Assembly (NCBI GenBank): GCA_050313295.1
Contig: JBNPLD010000004.1
DNA: 64,000 nt
Direction: 5' to 3' (one strand)
Origin: S5-A14a sp022766365
Lineage (GTDB): Bacteria > Bacillota > Clostridia > Peptostreptococcales > Anaerovoracaceae
In this document: positions 43,021-52,685 of the stretch, one piece after another
Layout: every line of letters begins with the position of its first letter
How positions within the stretch are numbered: position 1 is the stretch's first letter
The notes under the pieces: generated by a model
What the model saw: only the letters and a program-made list of their open reading frames with translations
What the model was told of the DNA's origin: nothing
Databases searched by the model: none
Position numbers and translations under genes: made by a program

Positions 43021-45039
43021 ATGAATCAAAATAAGGAAATCGCAGAGGCAATGACTATCAAGTTGGGAAATGAATATCCTGAATATCCTAAATTTCAGGA
43101 GGGAATCAGAAGGGCTCCGGATAGGGGGTACAGACTTACTCCGGCTCAGACAAAGATAGCGCTGAGAAATGCTTTAAGATATGTGCCTAAGGAACTTCAT
43201 GAGAAGCTTGCACCGGAGTTTCTTGAGGAACTCAAGACAATGGGACGAATTTATGCATACAGATATAGACCGGAAGGACGTATCCATGGCAAACCGATAG
43301 ATGAATATGAAGGAAAGTGCCTTGCAGGTAAAGCTTTCCAAGTTATGATGGATAACAACCTTGATTTTGAGGTAGCGCTTTATCCGTATGAGCTTGTAAC
43401 ATATGGAGAAACCGGTTCGGTTTGTCAGAATTGGCTTCAGTATAGGTTAATTCAGAAGTATCTGCGAGAGCTGACGGAAGAGCAAACATTGGTCGTGGAA
43501 TCAGGACATCCTTTAGGATTGTTCCCGTCTAAACCTGATGCTCCAAGAGTTGTAATAACCAATGCCCTTATGGTTGGCGAGTATGACAATATAAACGACT
43601 GGGAAGTCGCAGAGGAAATGGGCGTAGCTAACTACGGACAGATGACTGCCGGAGGATGGATGTATATAGGACCCCAGGGAATTGTACATGGTACATTCAA
43701 TACTATACTTAATGCAGGCAGAAAGTATCTGGGAGTTCCCGACGATGGAGATCTTTCCGGTGTAACGTTTGTATCTTCAGGCCTTGGAGGAATGAGTGGC
43801 GCTCAGCCCAAGGCAGCGAATATCGCAAGAGCGGTGGGAATTTTCGCAGAAGTCGATGAATCAAGAATTGAAACAAGACATAATCAGGGTTGGGTCGATG
43901 TTGTTATGGATAATCTTGATGAAGTGTTCAGGCTGGCTGAAGAAAAGGTAAAGGCGAAGGAATCAATTTCAATAGCATACCACGGAAACATTGTGGATCT
44001 TCTGGAAGCGGCATATAAGAAAAATTTCAAGATAGATTTGCTCTCGGATCAGACTTCTTGTCATAATGTGTATGATGGTGGGTACTGCCCGGTTGGAATG
44101 ACATTTGAAGAGAGAACTCGCATGCTGGCAGAAGACAGAGATGAATTCGTAAAGAGAATTGACGAAACTTTGAAACGCCATTATTTTGTTATCAAGAAGC
44201 TCACGGAGAGGGGAACTTATTTTTTCGACTACGGAAATTCATTTATGAAAGCCATGTTCGATTCCGGAATTAAGGAAATTTCTAAGAACGGCGTGGACGA
44301 TAAGGACGGATTTATCTGGCCGTCATATGTTGAGGACATCATGGGACCGATTTTATTTGACTATGGTTATGGACCGTTCAGATGGGTTTGCTTGTCCGGA
44401 AAACCTGAAGATCTTGATATGACCGATAAGACGGCAATGGATTGCATAGATCCAAACAGGCGTGCTCAGGATAGAGACAATTGGGTTTGGATTAGGGACG
44501 CAAAGGAAAACAAAATGGTTGTCGGAACACAGGCGAGGATTTTGTATCAGGATGCAGAAGGAAGAAGGGATATTGCACTTGCGTTTAATAAACTTGTGCG
44601 AGATGGAAAAACAGGACCTATCATGCTCGGTCGAGATCACCATGACGTTTCCGGGACAGATTCTCCATTCAGGGAGACTTCAAATATTAAGGACGGGTCG
44701 AATGTGATGGCAGACATGGCAGTCCAGTGTTTTGCGGGGAACGCTGCTCGTGGTATGAGCCTTTGTTCACTTCATAACGGTGGCGGAGTCGGAATAGGAA
44801 AAGCTATCAACGGTGGATTCGGACTTCTTCTTGACGGTTCTGAAAAAACGGATAATATTATAAGGTCGGCCATTATGTGGGACGTAATGGGAGGCGTTGC
44901 AAGGCGAAGTTGGGCTAGAAATGAAAATGCTATCACCACTGCTATTGCATATAATCAAAACTATGAAGGTAAGGGACACATTACAATCCCATATCTGGTG
45001 GATGATCAGTTGATAGACGGTCTGATAAAAGATAAATAG
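43021..45039 (+). CDS. hutU: Urocanate hydratase
   Basis: HutU hydrates urocanate to imidazolonepropionate using NAD as electrophile. At 672 residues it is the long form, compared with about 550 in Bacillus. NAD-site and active-site regions include VTFVSSGLGGMSGAQPKAAN, DQTSCHNVYDGGYCPVGMTF and GRDHHDVSGTDSPFRET. GGGAGGTG precedes ATG 43021, 31 bases after hutH. Confidence 0.95.
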   Translation: MNQNKEIAEAMTIKLGNEYPEYPKFQEGIRRAPDRGYRLTPAQTKIALRNALRYVPKELHEKLAPEFLEELKTMGRIYAYRYRPEGRIHGKPIDEYEGKCLAGKAFQVMMDNNLDFEVALYPYELVTYGETGSVCQNWLQYRLIQKYLRELTEEQTLVVESGHPLGLFPSKPDAPRVVITNALMVGEYDNINDWEVAEEMGVANYGQMTAGGWMYIGPQGIVHGTFNTILNAGRKYLGVPDDGDLSGVTFVSSGLGGMSGAQPKAANIARAVGIFAEVDESRIETRHNQGWVDVVMDNLDEVFRLAEEKVKAKESISIAYHGNIVDLLEAAYKKNFKIDLLSDQTSCHNVYDGGYCPVGMTFEERTRMLAEDRDEFVKRIDETLKRHYFVIKKLTERGTYFFDYGNSFMKAMFDSGIKEISKNGVDDKDGFIWPSYVEDIMGPILFDYGYGPFRWVCLSGKPEDLDMTDKTAMDCIDPNRRAQDRDNWVWIRDAKENKMVVGTQARILYQDAEGRRDIALAFNKLVRDGKTGPIMLGRDHHDVSGTDSPFRETSNIKDGSNVMADMAVQCFAGNAARGMSLCSLHNGGGVGIGKAINGGFGLLLDGSEKTDNIIRSAIMWDVMGGVARRSWARNENAITTAIAYNQNYEGKGHITIPYLVDDQLIDGLIKDK

Positions 45040-45154
45040 CTTCAGAAAAATGAAAAAGAAAAGACTATAAGGTATATAACCCTATTAGAGCTTACAAAAT
45101 AAAGAAATTCGCATGATTTGTTTTGTAATTTTGTGGAGATATGAGGATTACATA

Positions 45155-46432
45155 ATGAGCAAGGTTTTGATTAAAAATATCGGGACGCTTCAGACACCGG
45201 TGGGAAGCTATGCCCACAAGGGAGCAGAGCAAGGGGAGAATCTCGTGCTAAAAAACGCAGCTATACTCATAGATAAGGGTATTATAACCGAGATAATTTC
45301 AGGTGATGGAGCAAACATAAAGTTCCGAGTGGAAGAAGAACAAAAAGAGGCGGATTCTGTAATTGACGCAGAGGGACATCTGGTAACACCCGGGCTTGTG
45401 GAAAGCCATACTCACATGATATTCGGTGGATATAGACAACATGAACTTCCGAAGAAATTGAGGGGTGCGACATACCTTGATATCCTCAGAGAAGGTGGAG
45501 GAATCAATGATACCGTAAGAGCTACAAGAGCATCGAGTTTTGAAGAATTATATGGAAAAACCTCAAAATTTCTGGATGAAGTTTCATCTTTCGGTGTTAC
45601 GACCTGCGAGATTAAAAGTGGTTACGGCTTGGATTTTGATACGGAAGTTAAATGTCTTGAAGTTTTGAAGAAACTTAATCAAGAACATCCTTTGGATGTA
45701 GTTTCCACTTTCATGGGTGCGCATGCACTTCCACCGGAATTCAAAGGAAATATCGACGAGGGAAAGCCTGATGACAAAGAAGGGTTTTTTAGGCTTATGA
45801 ATGAGAAACTTCTGCCATATATTGCAGAACATGACCTTGCCGACTTTGTGGATATATTCATTGAGGAGGAGGTTTTCAGCGTTGAAGAGGGGAGAGCTTA
45901 TCTGGAGAAAGCAAAGGAACTGGGATATGACATCAAAGTACATGCAGATGAAATCAAATCCATTGGAGGCACAGAGCTTGCGGGAGAAATGAAGGCAAAG
46001 AGTGCAGAACATTTGATAGTTGCAGATTCTAAAGGCATTGAAGCCTTAGCTAAAGGAGGGACCGTGGCTGTTTGCCTTCCGGGAACATCATTCTATTTGG
46101 GATCAACTTTTGCTCCTGTGCGGGAAATGATAGAAAAAGAAGTACCTGTAGCTATTGCCACTGACTTTAACCCCGGGTCATGTCCTTGTCTGAACCTTCA
46201 GCTTATGATGAATCTGGCAATTTTGAAGTATAAAATGTTACCTGAGGAAATTCTAACGGCAGTAACCGTAAATGCAGCAGCTGCTCTGAATATGGAAAAT
46301 ATCGTCGGAACTGTTGAAGTGGGTAAACAGGCAGATCTTGCCATATGGAGTATAGACGATTTCAACATGGCATGCTACAGATACGGCTCAAATCTTGTGA
46401 AGAAAACGATTAAGAAAGGTGAATTAATTTGA
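45155..46432 (+). CDS. hutI: Imidazolonepropionase
   Basis: HutI opens the imidazolone ring to formiminoglutamate. The 425-residue amidohydrolase shows LVTPGLVESHTHMIFGGYRQ (metal His pair), TTCEIKSGYGLD, HADEIKSIGG and ATDFNPGSCPCLNLQ. I chose ATG 45155, with GAGGA about 9 bases upstream; the frame could open at 45113. Its TGA overlaps the ATG of the next gene by one base. Confidence 0.95.
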   Translation: MSKVLIKNIGTLQTPVGSYAHKGAEQGENLVLKNAAILIDKGIITEIISGDGANIKFRVEEEQKEADSVIDAEGHLVTPGLVESHTHMIFGGYRQHELPKKLRGATYLDILREGGGINDTVRATRASSFEELYGKTSKFLDEVSSFGVTTCEIKSGYGLDFDTEVKCLEVLKKLNQEHPLDVVSTFMGAHALPPEFKGNIDEGKPDDKEGFFRLMNEKLLPYIAEHDLADFVDIFIEEEVFSVEEGRAYLEKAKELGYDIKVHADEIKSIGGTELAGEMKAKSAEHLIVADSKGIEALAKGGTVAVCLPGTSFYLGSTFAPVREMIEKEVPVAIATDFNPGSCPCLNLQLMMNLAILKYKMLPEEILTAVTVNAAAALNMENIVGTVEVGKQADLAIWSIDDFNMACYRYGSNLVKKTIKKGELI

Positions 46433-47061
46433 TGAAAAAACTGATTGATCTGGATATCCGAACATATATGGGAGATTTAGCATCAAACTCTCCTGCCCCG
46501 GGAGGAGGATCGGCGAGTGCCTTAGCGGGCGCACAGGGGATTGCTCTGGTTATGATGGTTGCAGAACTGACTGTAGGCAAGGAAAGATATGCTGAATATG
46601 AGGAAGTTTGCCAAAGAGCGATCAGCGGTGGCAGAGAAATATTGAATGATTTCCTCAAGGCAATCGATGACGATACGGAAGCCTATAACAAGGTCGGTGC
46701 AGCTTTCAAATTGCCAAAAGTCACAGAAGAAGAAAAATCCGTAAGAAGTGCCGAAATACAAGATGCCACTGTTTTGGCAACCCGTGTTCCACTTCACACA
46801 ATGGAAATTACAATCAGAGCACTTAAGATTGCAGAAAGCGTCGTGGGTATGTCAAATCCTAATTGTGCCAGCGACATAGGGGTTGGAGCCTTGAACCTAA
46901 AGGCAGCTCTCCTTGGAGCATGGCTGAACGTCAAGATAAACCTTCCGGGAATAAAGGACGAAGCCTTGCAGAAGGAAATTTCAGATCATGCCCGGGATAT
47001 GATTGCCAAAGGGGAAAAAATAGCAGATTACTGCTATAGGACCATAGAAGGTGAATTATAG
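46432..47061 (+). CDS. fchA: Formimidoyltetrahydrofolate cyclodeaminase
   Basis: This 209-residue enzyme converts 5-formimino-THF to methenyl-THF and ammonia. It shows the glycine-rich start SPAPGGGSASALAGAQGIAL and the later AESVVGMSNPNCASDIGVGA and LLGAWLNVKINL. In mammals this domain is fused to the transferase; here it is a separate gene directly before ftcD. The start is ATG 46432, overlapping the hutI stop. Confidence 0.93.
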   Translation: MKKLIDLDIRTYMGDLASNSPAPGGGSASALAGAQGIALVMMVAELTVGKERYAEYEEVCQRAISGGREILNDFLKAIDDDTEAYNKVGAAFKLPKVTEEEKSVRSAEIQDATVLATRVPLHTMEITIRALKIAESVVGMSNPNCASDIGVGALNLKAALLGAWLNVKINLPGIKDEALQKEISDHARDMIAKGEKIADYCYRTIEGEL

Positions 47062-47130
47062 AATAAGTAATGGAAAAATTTAATAAACAGTCGAATTCAT
47101 AGATGTAAAATGGAGGATCAGGAGGGAAAA

Positions 47131-48039
47131 ATGGCGCAGATTATTGAGAGTATTCCTAATATAAGTGAAGGAAGAAGAATGGATGTAATTGAAGCGTGCG
47201 TAGAGGAGATCAGAAGCACTCCGGGGTGTACACTTTTGAGTTTTGTACCTGATGAAAGCCACAATAGAACAGTAATAACATATATTGGAGATGCAAAGGG
47301 TGTGGAAGAAGCCAGCGTGAAACTTGTAAAAAAGGCTGTAGAACTGATTGATTTGACCAAACACAAGGGAGAGCATCCAAGAATGGGAGCTGTCGATGTA
47401 ATGCCATTCTTACCGATTAAGGATTCAAATACAGAGGAATGCATAAAGCTTTCAGAGGTCGTAGGGGAAAGGATAGCAGAGGAAGCAGGAGTTCCCGTAT
47501 TTTTATATGAACAGTCGGCAAGAAAGCCTGAGAGACAAAACCTGGTTAAAATAAGGAAGGGACAGTTCGAAGGTATGGCCCAAAAGGTACAGGAAGAGGA
47601 CTGGGAACCTGATTTCGGCGGCCGAAAAATTCATCCAACAGCAGGCGTAATGGCTGTGGGAGCAAGACCGCCGCTAATTGCATATAATTTGAACCTGGAT
47701 ACCGCCAATGTGGAAATTGCAAAGAGAATTGCAGAGTCAATAAGAGAGAGAAACGGCGGCCTTGATTGTGTTAAAGCTATGGGATTCATGATTGATGACG
47801 AAAAAACCGGTCAGCATTATGCTCAAGTTTCAATCAATATGACCAACTTTGAAGTTACACCTTTGTACAGGGTTACAGAGCTTGTGAAAGCAGAAGCCAG
47901 GCGATGGGGAGTGAGAGTCGTACAGACAGAAGTGATTGGATTGTGTCCAATGAAGGCTCTCATAGACAGCGCGGAGTATTATCTGCAGATAAAGGATTTC
48001 GACTATCATACCCAGGTGCTGGAGAATCATATTTTGTAG
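47131..48039 (+). CDS. ftcD: Glutamate formimidoyltransferase
   Basis: This 302-residue enzyme moves the formimino group of formiminoglutamate to tetrahydrofolate and releases glutamate. The N-terminus IESIPNISEGRRMDVIEACV and the blocks VTYIGDAKGVEEAS-like and HKGEHPRMGAVDVMPFLPI are typical. HPTAGVMAVGARPPLIAYNL also fits. GGAGGG precedes ATG 47131. With fchA it completes histidine breakdown to glutamate with capture of the one-carbon unit, a route used by histidine-fermenting clostridia. Confidence 0.95.
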   Translation: MAQIIESIPNISEGRRMDVIEACVEEIRSTPGCTLLSFVPDESHNRTVITYIGDAKGVEEASVKLVKKAVELIDLTKHKGEHPRMGAVDVMPFLPIKDSNTEECIKLSEVVGERIAEEAGVPVFLYEQSARKPERQNLVKIRKGQFEGMAQKVQEEDWEPDFGGRKIHPTAGVMAVGARPPLIAYNLNLDTANVEIAKRIAESIRERNGGLDCVKAMGFMIDDEKTGQHYAQVSINMTNFEVTPLYRVTELVKAEARRWGVRVVQTEVIGLCPMKALIDSAEYYLQIKDFDYHTQVLENHIL

Positions 48040-48176
48040 AGAGTTTAATAAAATTAAATTGGTTAAATCAAAATGATTAATCTGAAATTTGCTGTAGGTT
48101 CATGGCTTGACTCACTGTGGATTTTGCGGCAAAGTGATAAATTCTGATAAGTTGATAAGTTAAAGTTTGAGTTTGG

Positions 48177-48758
48177 ATGGCGGAAAGAATGAGAATAGAA
48201 GAATTTAAGACGAGGATTCCTGTAAGGGAATATATTGATAAATACGTAGATATTGAAAAATTCGAGGAGTATTGCAAAGAGTGCAGGAATTGGGAAAAGA
48301 TTTGGTCATGTCCACCATTTAAATTTGACCCCATAGACTATTGGGAACAGTTCGACAGATTTTTTGTACTCGGTTATAAAGTTTTCCTCGAGGGCGAAGA
48401 AGAAAGAGAAAATTGGGCCATCAGACTATCGGAAGCCAAACAGAAGATGATGGATTATCTCTTTGAGATGGAGCTGATGTACATCGGAGGTGTTTCACTT
48501 GCTCCCGGGAACTGTAAAATCTGTGCTGAGGAAAAGGGAATAATAATTGATGATGACAGCTATTGCAGCAGAAGTCAGGAGGAGCCTTGCAGGCATCCTG
48601 AAAAGATGAGATATTCCATTGAAGCTTTGGGAGGAGATGTCAGCAAAACAGCTGAAGATTTGTTGGGAGTTACTCTCAAATGGGGAAAAAACGGTGAACT
48701 GCCTGAATATTTTGTGCTTGTGGGCGGCTTAATATATAGCGACAAAGCGTTTATGTAG
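48177..48758 (+). CDS. DUF2284 predicted metal-binding protein
   Basis: This protein of about 190 residues has a Cys-rich N-terminal motif, CKECRNWEKIWSCPPF. A second cluster CKICAEEKG is followed by CSRSQEEPCRHPEKMRYSIE. The pattern matches DUF2284, a family of predicted metal or iron-sulfur binding proteins of unknown role. Translation may begin at ATG 48177 or ATG 48189 (GGAAAG upstream). It follows the hut operon by 137 bases and may be read from it. Confidence 0.8.
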   Translation: MAERMRIEEFKTRIPVREYIDKYVDIEKFEEYCKECRNWEKIWSCPPFKFDPIDYWEQFDRFFVLGYKVFLEGEEERENWAIRLSEAKQKMMDYLFEMELMYIGGVSLAPGNCKICAEEKGIIIDDDSYCSRSQEEPCRHPEKMRYSIEALGGDVSKTAEDLLGVTLKWGKNGELPEYFVLVGGLIYSDKAFM

Positions 48759-48791
48759 AAAAGAATATATGAATAGAGTTTAATAAAAAAA

Positions 48792-48820
48792 CGGAGTTGT
48801 GACAATGACTCCGCTTTTTT
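48792..48820 (+). terminator. Terminator after the DUF2284 gene
   Basis: CGGAGT (48792-48797) pairs with ACTCCG (48808-48813) and is followed by CTTTTTTG. It closes the hut region. Confidence 0.85.
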
Positions 48821-49131
48821 GTGTTTCTTTGGGTTTTTGTCAAACATGGGGACAAACAGTCTTAAGGTATGTTCGTCAAGATCTGCTCAAATCCATCTCC
48901 ACGGCTTTAATATAGACAGGTCGTTAACTAATTGCAGTAGGGTCTGATATGCCCCTGATACTTTTACCGAAAAAATATAAACCGGAGCTCATGTCTTTTA
49001 CGAATTTACCCCGGCGTATATTATAAGATCTTTTTATTATGTCAACTTTATTAATAAGTTATAGTTGAAATCATATTGGCAAAACACTATATATAAACTA
49101 AAGTTGCTATTTACACAGAATTTGTAAACAA
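48821..49131. other. Intergenic stretch with no recognised gene
   Basis: About 310 bases between the DUF2284 terminator and the convergent DsbA-like gene. I see no open frame with a start and ribosome binding site, no tRNA and no strong hairpin. Confidence 0.5.
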
Positions 49132-49767
49132 TTATTTGGAGAGGGCATTTTCGATGAAAGCCTTAAGCTCCTCATATGAACCTGTACCAATGGTTGCGTG
49201 CTCATCATCCGGTTTTCCATCGATAATAATGAAAGGAACGATATTTACGCCATAGCTTGCTACAGCTAGAAAGTCATCCTTTAAAAGTTTTTTTGTTTTA
49301 GGGTTTTTGAGAGCCTTTGACCAAGCAGCCATATTTATTCCGGTGCTTTTGACAGCATCTTGAATAACATTAGGGTCATTGATATTCTGAACATTGACGA
49401 AGTAAGCGTATTCCAGAGCATCGAACACGTCCCAATATGCGTTTTCTCCACCTACGGCTCTTGCAGCTTCACAGGCCATGAGAGGAGGGACGGATATGGG
49501 GAGAGGATCGTCGGAAGCCTCCAGGCCCTCATAATTGCATATTCTGTCAGCAGATTTGTCTGAATTCTTCTTCCAATGCTCAATGAAAGACTTTTTAGCT
49601 TCTTCCTCTGAGCCGTAATCAGAAGCATAGTCAGAACGCTCAAGAATCAACGCAAAACTCCTGTGTTGTATCTCAAGTTCCGGGAATTCTCTTGAAAGTC
49701 TCCTTATAATTGGTGATGCCATATAACAATATGTACAGAGAACATCATGGAAAAATTCCATTTTCAT
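49132..49767 (-). CDS. DsbA/FrnE-type thioredoxin-fold oxidoreductase
   Basis: This 211-residue protein has the DsbA layout. MKMEFFHDVLCTYCYMASP carries the redox pair Cys-Thr-Tyr-Cys near the N-terminus, a helical insertion follows and the cis-Pro loop NIVPFIIIDGKPDD sits near the end. There is no signal peptide, so it acts in the cytoplasm like FrnE proteins, possibly on disulfides or as a glutathione-S-transferase kappa-like enzyme. GGAGGT precedes ATG 49767. It lies 20 bases after alr. Confidence 0.83.
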   Translation of the reverse strand: MKMEFFHDVLCTYCYMASPIIRRLSREFPELEIQHRSFALILERSDYASDYGSEEEAKKSFIEHWKKNSDKSADRICNYEGLEASDDPLPISVPPLMACEAARAVGGENAYWDVFDALEYAYFVNVQNINDPNVIQDAVKSTGINMAAWSKALKNPKTKKLLKDDFLAVASYGVNIVPFIIIDGKPDDEHATIGTGSYEELKAFIENALSK

Positions 49768-49787
49768 GGCGAATACCTCCTGTTTAA

Positions 49788-50939
49788 TTACTTAACGTAA
49801 ACTTTAGGAAGTCTCTGCCCGAAAGCACAGGTGATTTCATAGTTGATAGTGCCCGTTGCATCTGCAATGTCATCAGCAAGGATGGTGTTTGTTCCATCAC
49901 TTCCCATTACGATAACCTCATCATTGATTTTGACGTCAGGAACATCCGTTACATCTACCATACACTGATCCATACATATATTACCTGCAACCGGACAGAT
50001 AACCCCGTTTACGATAACATTAGCCTGAGCAGAATAAGGTCTGGGATATCCATCAGCATAACCGAGAGCAAGCGTCGCAATCTTCGACGGTCTCTCTGCA
50101 ATGAATTTTCTGCCGTATCCGCAAGAAAATCCTACCGGGACATCTTTAAGATGTACAATAGCCGCCTTTACAGACATTACCGGTTTGATATCAAGGTTTT
50201 CTTTTATCACTTCATGAGAAGGATAGCACCCATACAAAATAATACCGGGTCTTACTGCATCAAAGTAGACATCGGGTATCTCCATTATTGAAGCAGAGTT
50301 TGCAAGAGTTCTCTTTGGCAGCTTAATACCGTTTTCTTCAAGATAGTTATAGAACCTGTTGTATTTTTCTTCTTGCAGATGTGAGAAACTCTTATCAGCT
50401 GCATCGGCAGTAGCCATATGGGAAAATAACCCCTTTAATCTGAAATTTTTAAGTTCACACATTCCCTTAATCTCAGGAAGAGCAGCCTGGAATTCATCGG
50501 CCAGATAGCCAATCCTGCCCATACCTGTATCGATTGCAAGGAGCGCATCTAAAGTTTTCCCGGACGAAGCAGCAGCTTTGTCAATGGCCTTAGCATTGTC
50601 TAAAGAGCATACAACCGGCGTTAAATCGTATTCTGCCAAAGTATCTACATAGAAATCAGGAGTGAGACCGAGAATAATAATTTCTTCTTTGGCTCCGTGC
50701 TCTCTCAATGTAACCGCCTCACGGAGGGTAGCAACTGCGAAAATTGTCACTCCGTTATCCCTCAAAACCTGAGCACAGGCAGGTGCACCATGGCCATATG
50801 CATCGGCTTTGATGACGCCGATAATCTCTTTGTCAGCACCGATTTTTTTTCTGATCTGTTTGATATTGTAGTCCAGATTAGAGAGATTTACCTCGACCCA
50901 AGCGGGCCTAATAGCATCTTTAAACATTTCCTTAATCAT
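49788..50939 (-). CDS. alr: Alanine racemase
   Basis: This PLP enzyme makes D-alanine for peptidoglycan. The 383-residue frame shows the PLP lysine in EIIGVIKADAYGHGAPACAQ. Others are LLAIDTGMGRIGY, FSCGYGRKFIAERPSKIATL (catalytic Tyr region), YADGYPRPYS and NICMDQCMVDVTD. ATG 50939 and ATG 50927 (after AAGGAA) are both plausible starts; the conserved region begins soon after the second. Confidence 0.95.
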   Translation of the reverse strand: MIKEMFKDAIRPAWVEVNLSNLDYNIKQIRKKIGADKEIIGVIKADAYGHGAPACAQVLRDNGVTIFAVATLREAVTLREHGAKEEIIILGLTPDFYVDTLAEYDLTPVVCSLDNAKAIDKAAASSGKTLDALLAIDTGMGRIGYLADEFQAALPEIKGMCELKNFRLKGLFSHMATADAADKSFSHLQEEKYNRFYNYLEENGIKLPKRTLANSASIMEIPDVYFDAVRPGIILYGCYPSHEVIKENLDIKPVMSVKAAIVHLKDVPVGFSCGYGRKFIAERPSKIATLALGYADGYPRPYSAQANVIVNGVICPVAGNICMDQCMVDVTDVPDVKINDEVIVMGSDGTNTILADDIADATGTINYEITCAFGQRLPKVYVK

Positions 50940-50974
50940 CCTTTCGTTATTCTGCTAACTTAATTCTATAAGAC

Positions 50975-52405
50975 TTATACCCTAATTTCTGAAGTTATTC
51001 CAAGGGAATCGGAATTTTCTTCTAAAATCGGGTTAATGATATCGTGCAGAAAATCTAAAGTCTGTTCTTTCGCCCTGCCAATATAGTTTTCAGGCTTTAT
51101 TATTTTTTTTAAATCATCTTCGCTCACATTGAATGCAGAATCTTCTGCAATTCTGTGAATCAAATCGTTCGGCTTCCCTTCTTCCTTGACGGTTTTTGCA
51201 GCAGCCATAGAATGTGTTCTGATAAGCTCATGAAGCTCTTGTCTGTCTCCGCCGGCTTTAACGGCATCCATCATGATATTCTCTGTAGCCATGAAGGGTA
51301 ACTCAGCCATGAGCTGAGCTTCAATCACCTTAGGATAGACCACCAGTCCATCGGCGATATTATTGTATAATTCCAGAATTCCATCGGTGGCAAGGAAGGC
51401 CTCAGGAACAGAAAGTCTCTTGTTTGCAGAATCATCCAAGGTACGCTCAAACCACTGAGTTGCAGCAGTTATTGCAGGATTTGTGCTGTTTATAATAACA
51501 TAATTTGCTAGGGCGGCCATTCTTTCGGAGCGCATAGGGTTTCTCTTATACGCCATTGCAGATGAACCTATTTGATCCTTTTCAAAAGGCTCCTCAATTT
51601 GCTTCATATGCTGTAGGAGTCTGATATCGTTGCTGAACTTATGTGCCGATTGGGCGATTCCTGCCAAGACGTTAAGGACTCTGCTGTCGACCTTTCGTGA
51701 GTAAGTCTGTCCCGAAACCGCATAACATGCCGAAAAGCCCATTTTCTCGGCTATTTTGTTATCAAGCTCCTTGCACTTTTCGTGATCACCTTCAAAGAGC
51801 TCAAGGAAACTCGCCTGTGTACCGGTGGTACCCTTGGAGCCAAGTAATTTCAAACTACTGAGAACATAGTTAAGATCCTCAAAATCCAAAAGAAGATCAT
51901 TCAGCCAAAGAGTAGCTCGCTTTCCAACTGTGGTCGGTTGGGCAGCCTGGTAGTGTGTGTATGCTAATGTAGGAAGATTTGCGTATTCTTCGGCAAACTT
52001 AGCCAGACACGCCATTGCATTTAAAAGCTTCTTCCTGATAAGGCGAAGACCCTTAGCCATGAGAATTATGTCAGTGTTGTCTCCCACGTAGCAAGAAGTA
52101 GCTCCAAGGTGAATTATTCCCTTCGCTTTAGGGCACTGCTGACCGTATGCATAGACATGTGCCATAACATCGTGTCTAACCTGTTTCTCTCGGTTCTCGG
52201 CTGTTTCAAAATTGATATCGTTTCTGTGGGCTTTCAGTTCATCTATCTGCTCGCAGGTGATGGGAAGTCCAAGCTCCATTTCGGCCTCTGCCAGAGCAAT
52301 CCAAAGACTGCGCCAGGTCCTAAACTTCGTTAGAGGTGAAAACAGTTGCTTCATTTCATTTCCGGCATATCGTTCGGACAACGGACTAACATAAAATTCC
52401 TTCAT
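50975..52405 (-). CDS. purB: Adenylosuccinate lyase
   Basis: This enzyme of purine synthesis cleaves SAICAR and adenylosuccinate. The 476-residue protein shows HDVMAHVYAYGQQCPKAKGI, HLGATSCYVGDNTD, TLAYTHYQAAQPTTVGKR and the fumarase-family signature GSSAMAYKRNPMRSERM. AGGGAGA precedes ATG 52405. No other purine gene is nearby. Confidence 0.96.
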   Translation of the reverse strand: MKEFYVSPLSERYAGNEMKQLFSPLTKFRTWRSLWIALAEAEMELGLPITCEQIDELKAHRNDINFETAENREKQVRHDVMAHVYAYGQQCPKAKGIIHLGATSCYVGDNTDIILMAKGLRLIRKKLLNAMACLAKFAEEYANLPTLAYTHYQAAQPTTVGKRATLWLNDLLLDFEDLNYVLSSLKLLGSKGTTGTQASFLELFEGDHEKCKELDNKIAEKMGFSACYAVSGQTYSRKVDSRVLNVLAGIAQSAHKFSNDIRLLQHMKQIEEPFEKDQIGSSAMAYKRNPMRSERMAALANYVIINSTNPAITAATQWFERTLDDSANKRLSVPEAFLATDGILELYNNIADGLVVYPKVIEAQLMAELPFMATENIMMDAVKAGGDRQELHELIRTHSMAAAKTVKEEGKPNDLIHRIAEDSAFNVSEDDLKKIIKPENYIGRAKEQTLDFLHDIINPILEENSDSLGITSEIRV

Positions 52406-52515
52406 TTAAATCTCCCTTTTTCATTTTATACATTTATTTTATACCACAAAACAGCTGTTTTTTCAAGGATTCGGGGCATGCAGAGGAGTCGCTTTGCAAA
52501 GTTTTGCAAACAAAA

Positions 52516-52561
52516 AGAACCGAGACAAGTGCTCGTGGATAGGAGCAACATCACCGGTTCT
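52516..52561 (-). terminator. Terminator-like hairpin upstream of purB
   Basis: On the minus strand AGAACCG pairs with CGGTTCT over a 46-base span, with an inner GCTC/GAGC stem, and is followed by TTTTTG. It lies between the small gene at 52686 and purB, so it may end the former or attenuate purB. Confidence 0.6.
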
Positions 52562-52655
52562 AAAATTACACAAACAGACTTGATATATTTCAAAAATTAT
52601 CTTATTCAAATCACTCTACATGCTACATGCTCTTACAACTGTCATTGATTCCATA

Positions 52656-52679
52656 ACAGGCTGCGACCGGGCAGCCTGT
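52656..52679 (-). terminator. Hairpin just after the small RNR-tail-like gene
   Basis: ACAGGCTGC (52656-52664) and GCAGCCTGT (52671-52679) form a 9-bp stem with a 6-base loop, 6 bases after the stop of the minus-strand gene. No T run follows, so termination would need the second hairpin at 52516-52561. Confidence 0.55.
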
Positions 52680-52685
52680 CGGTTA

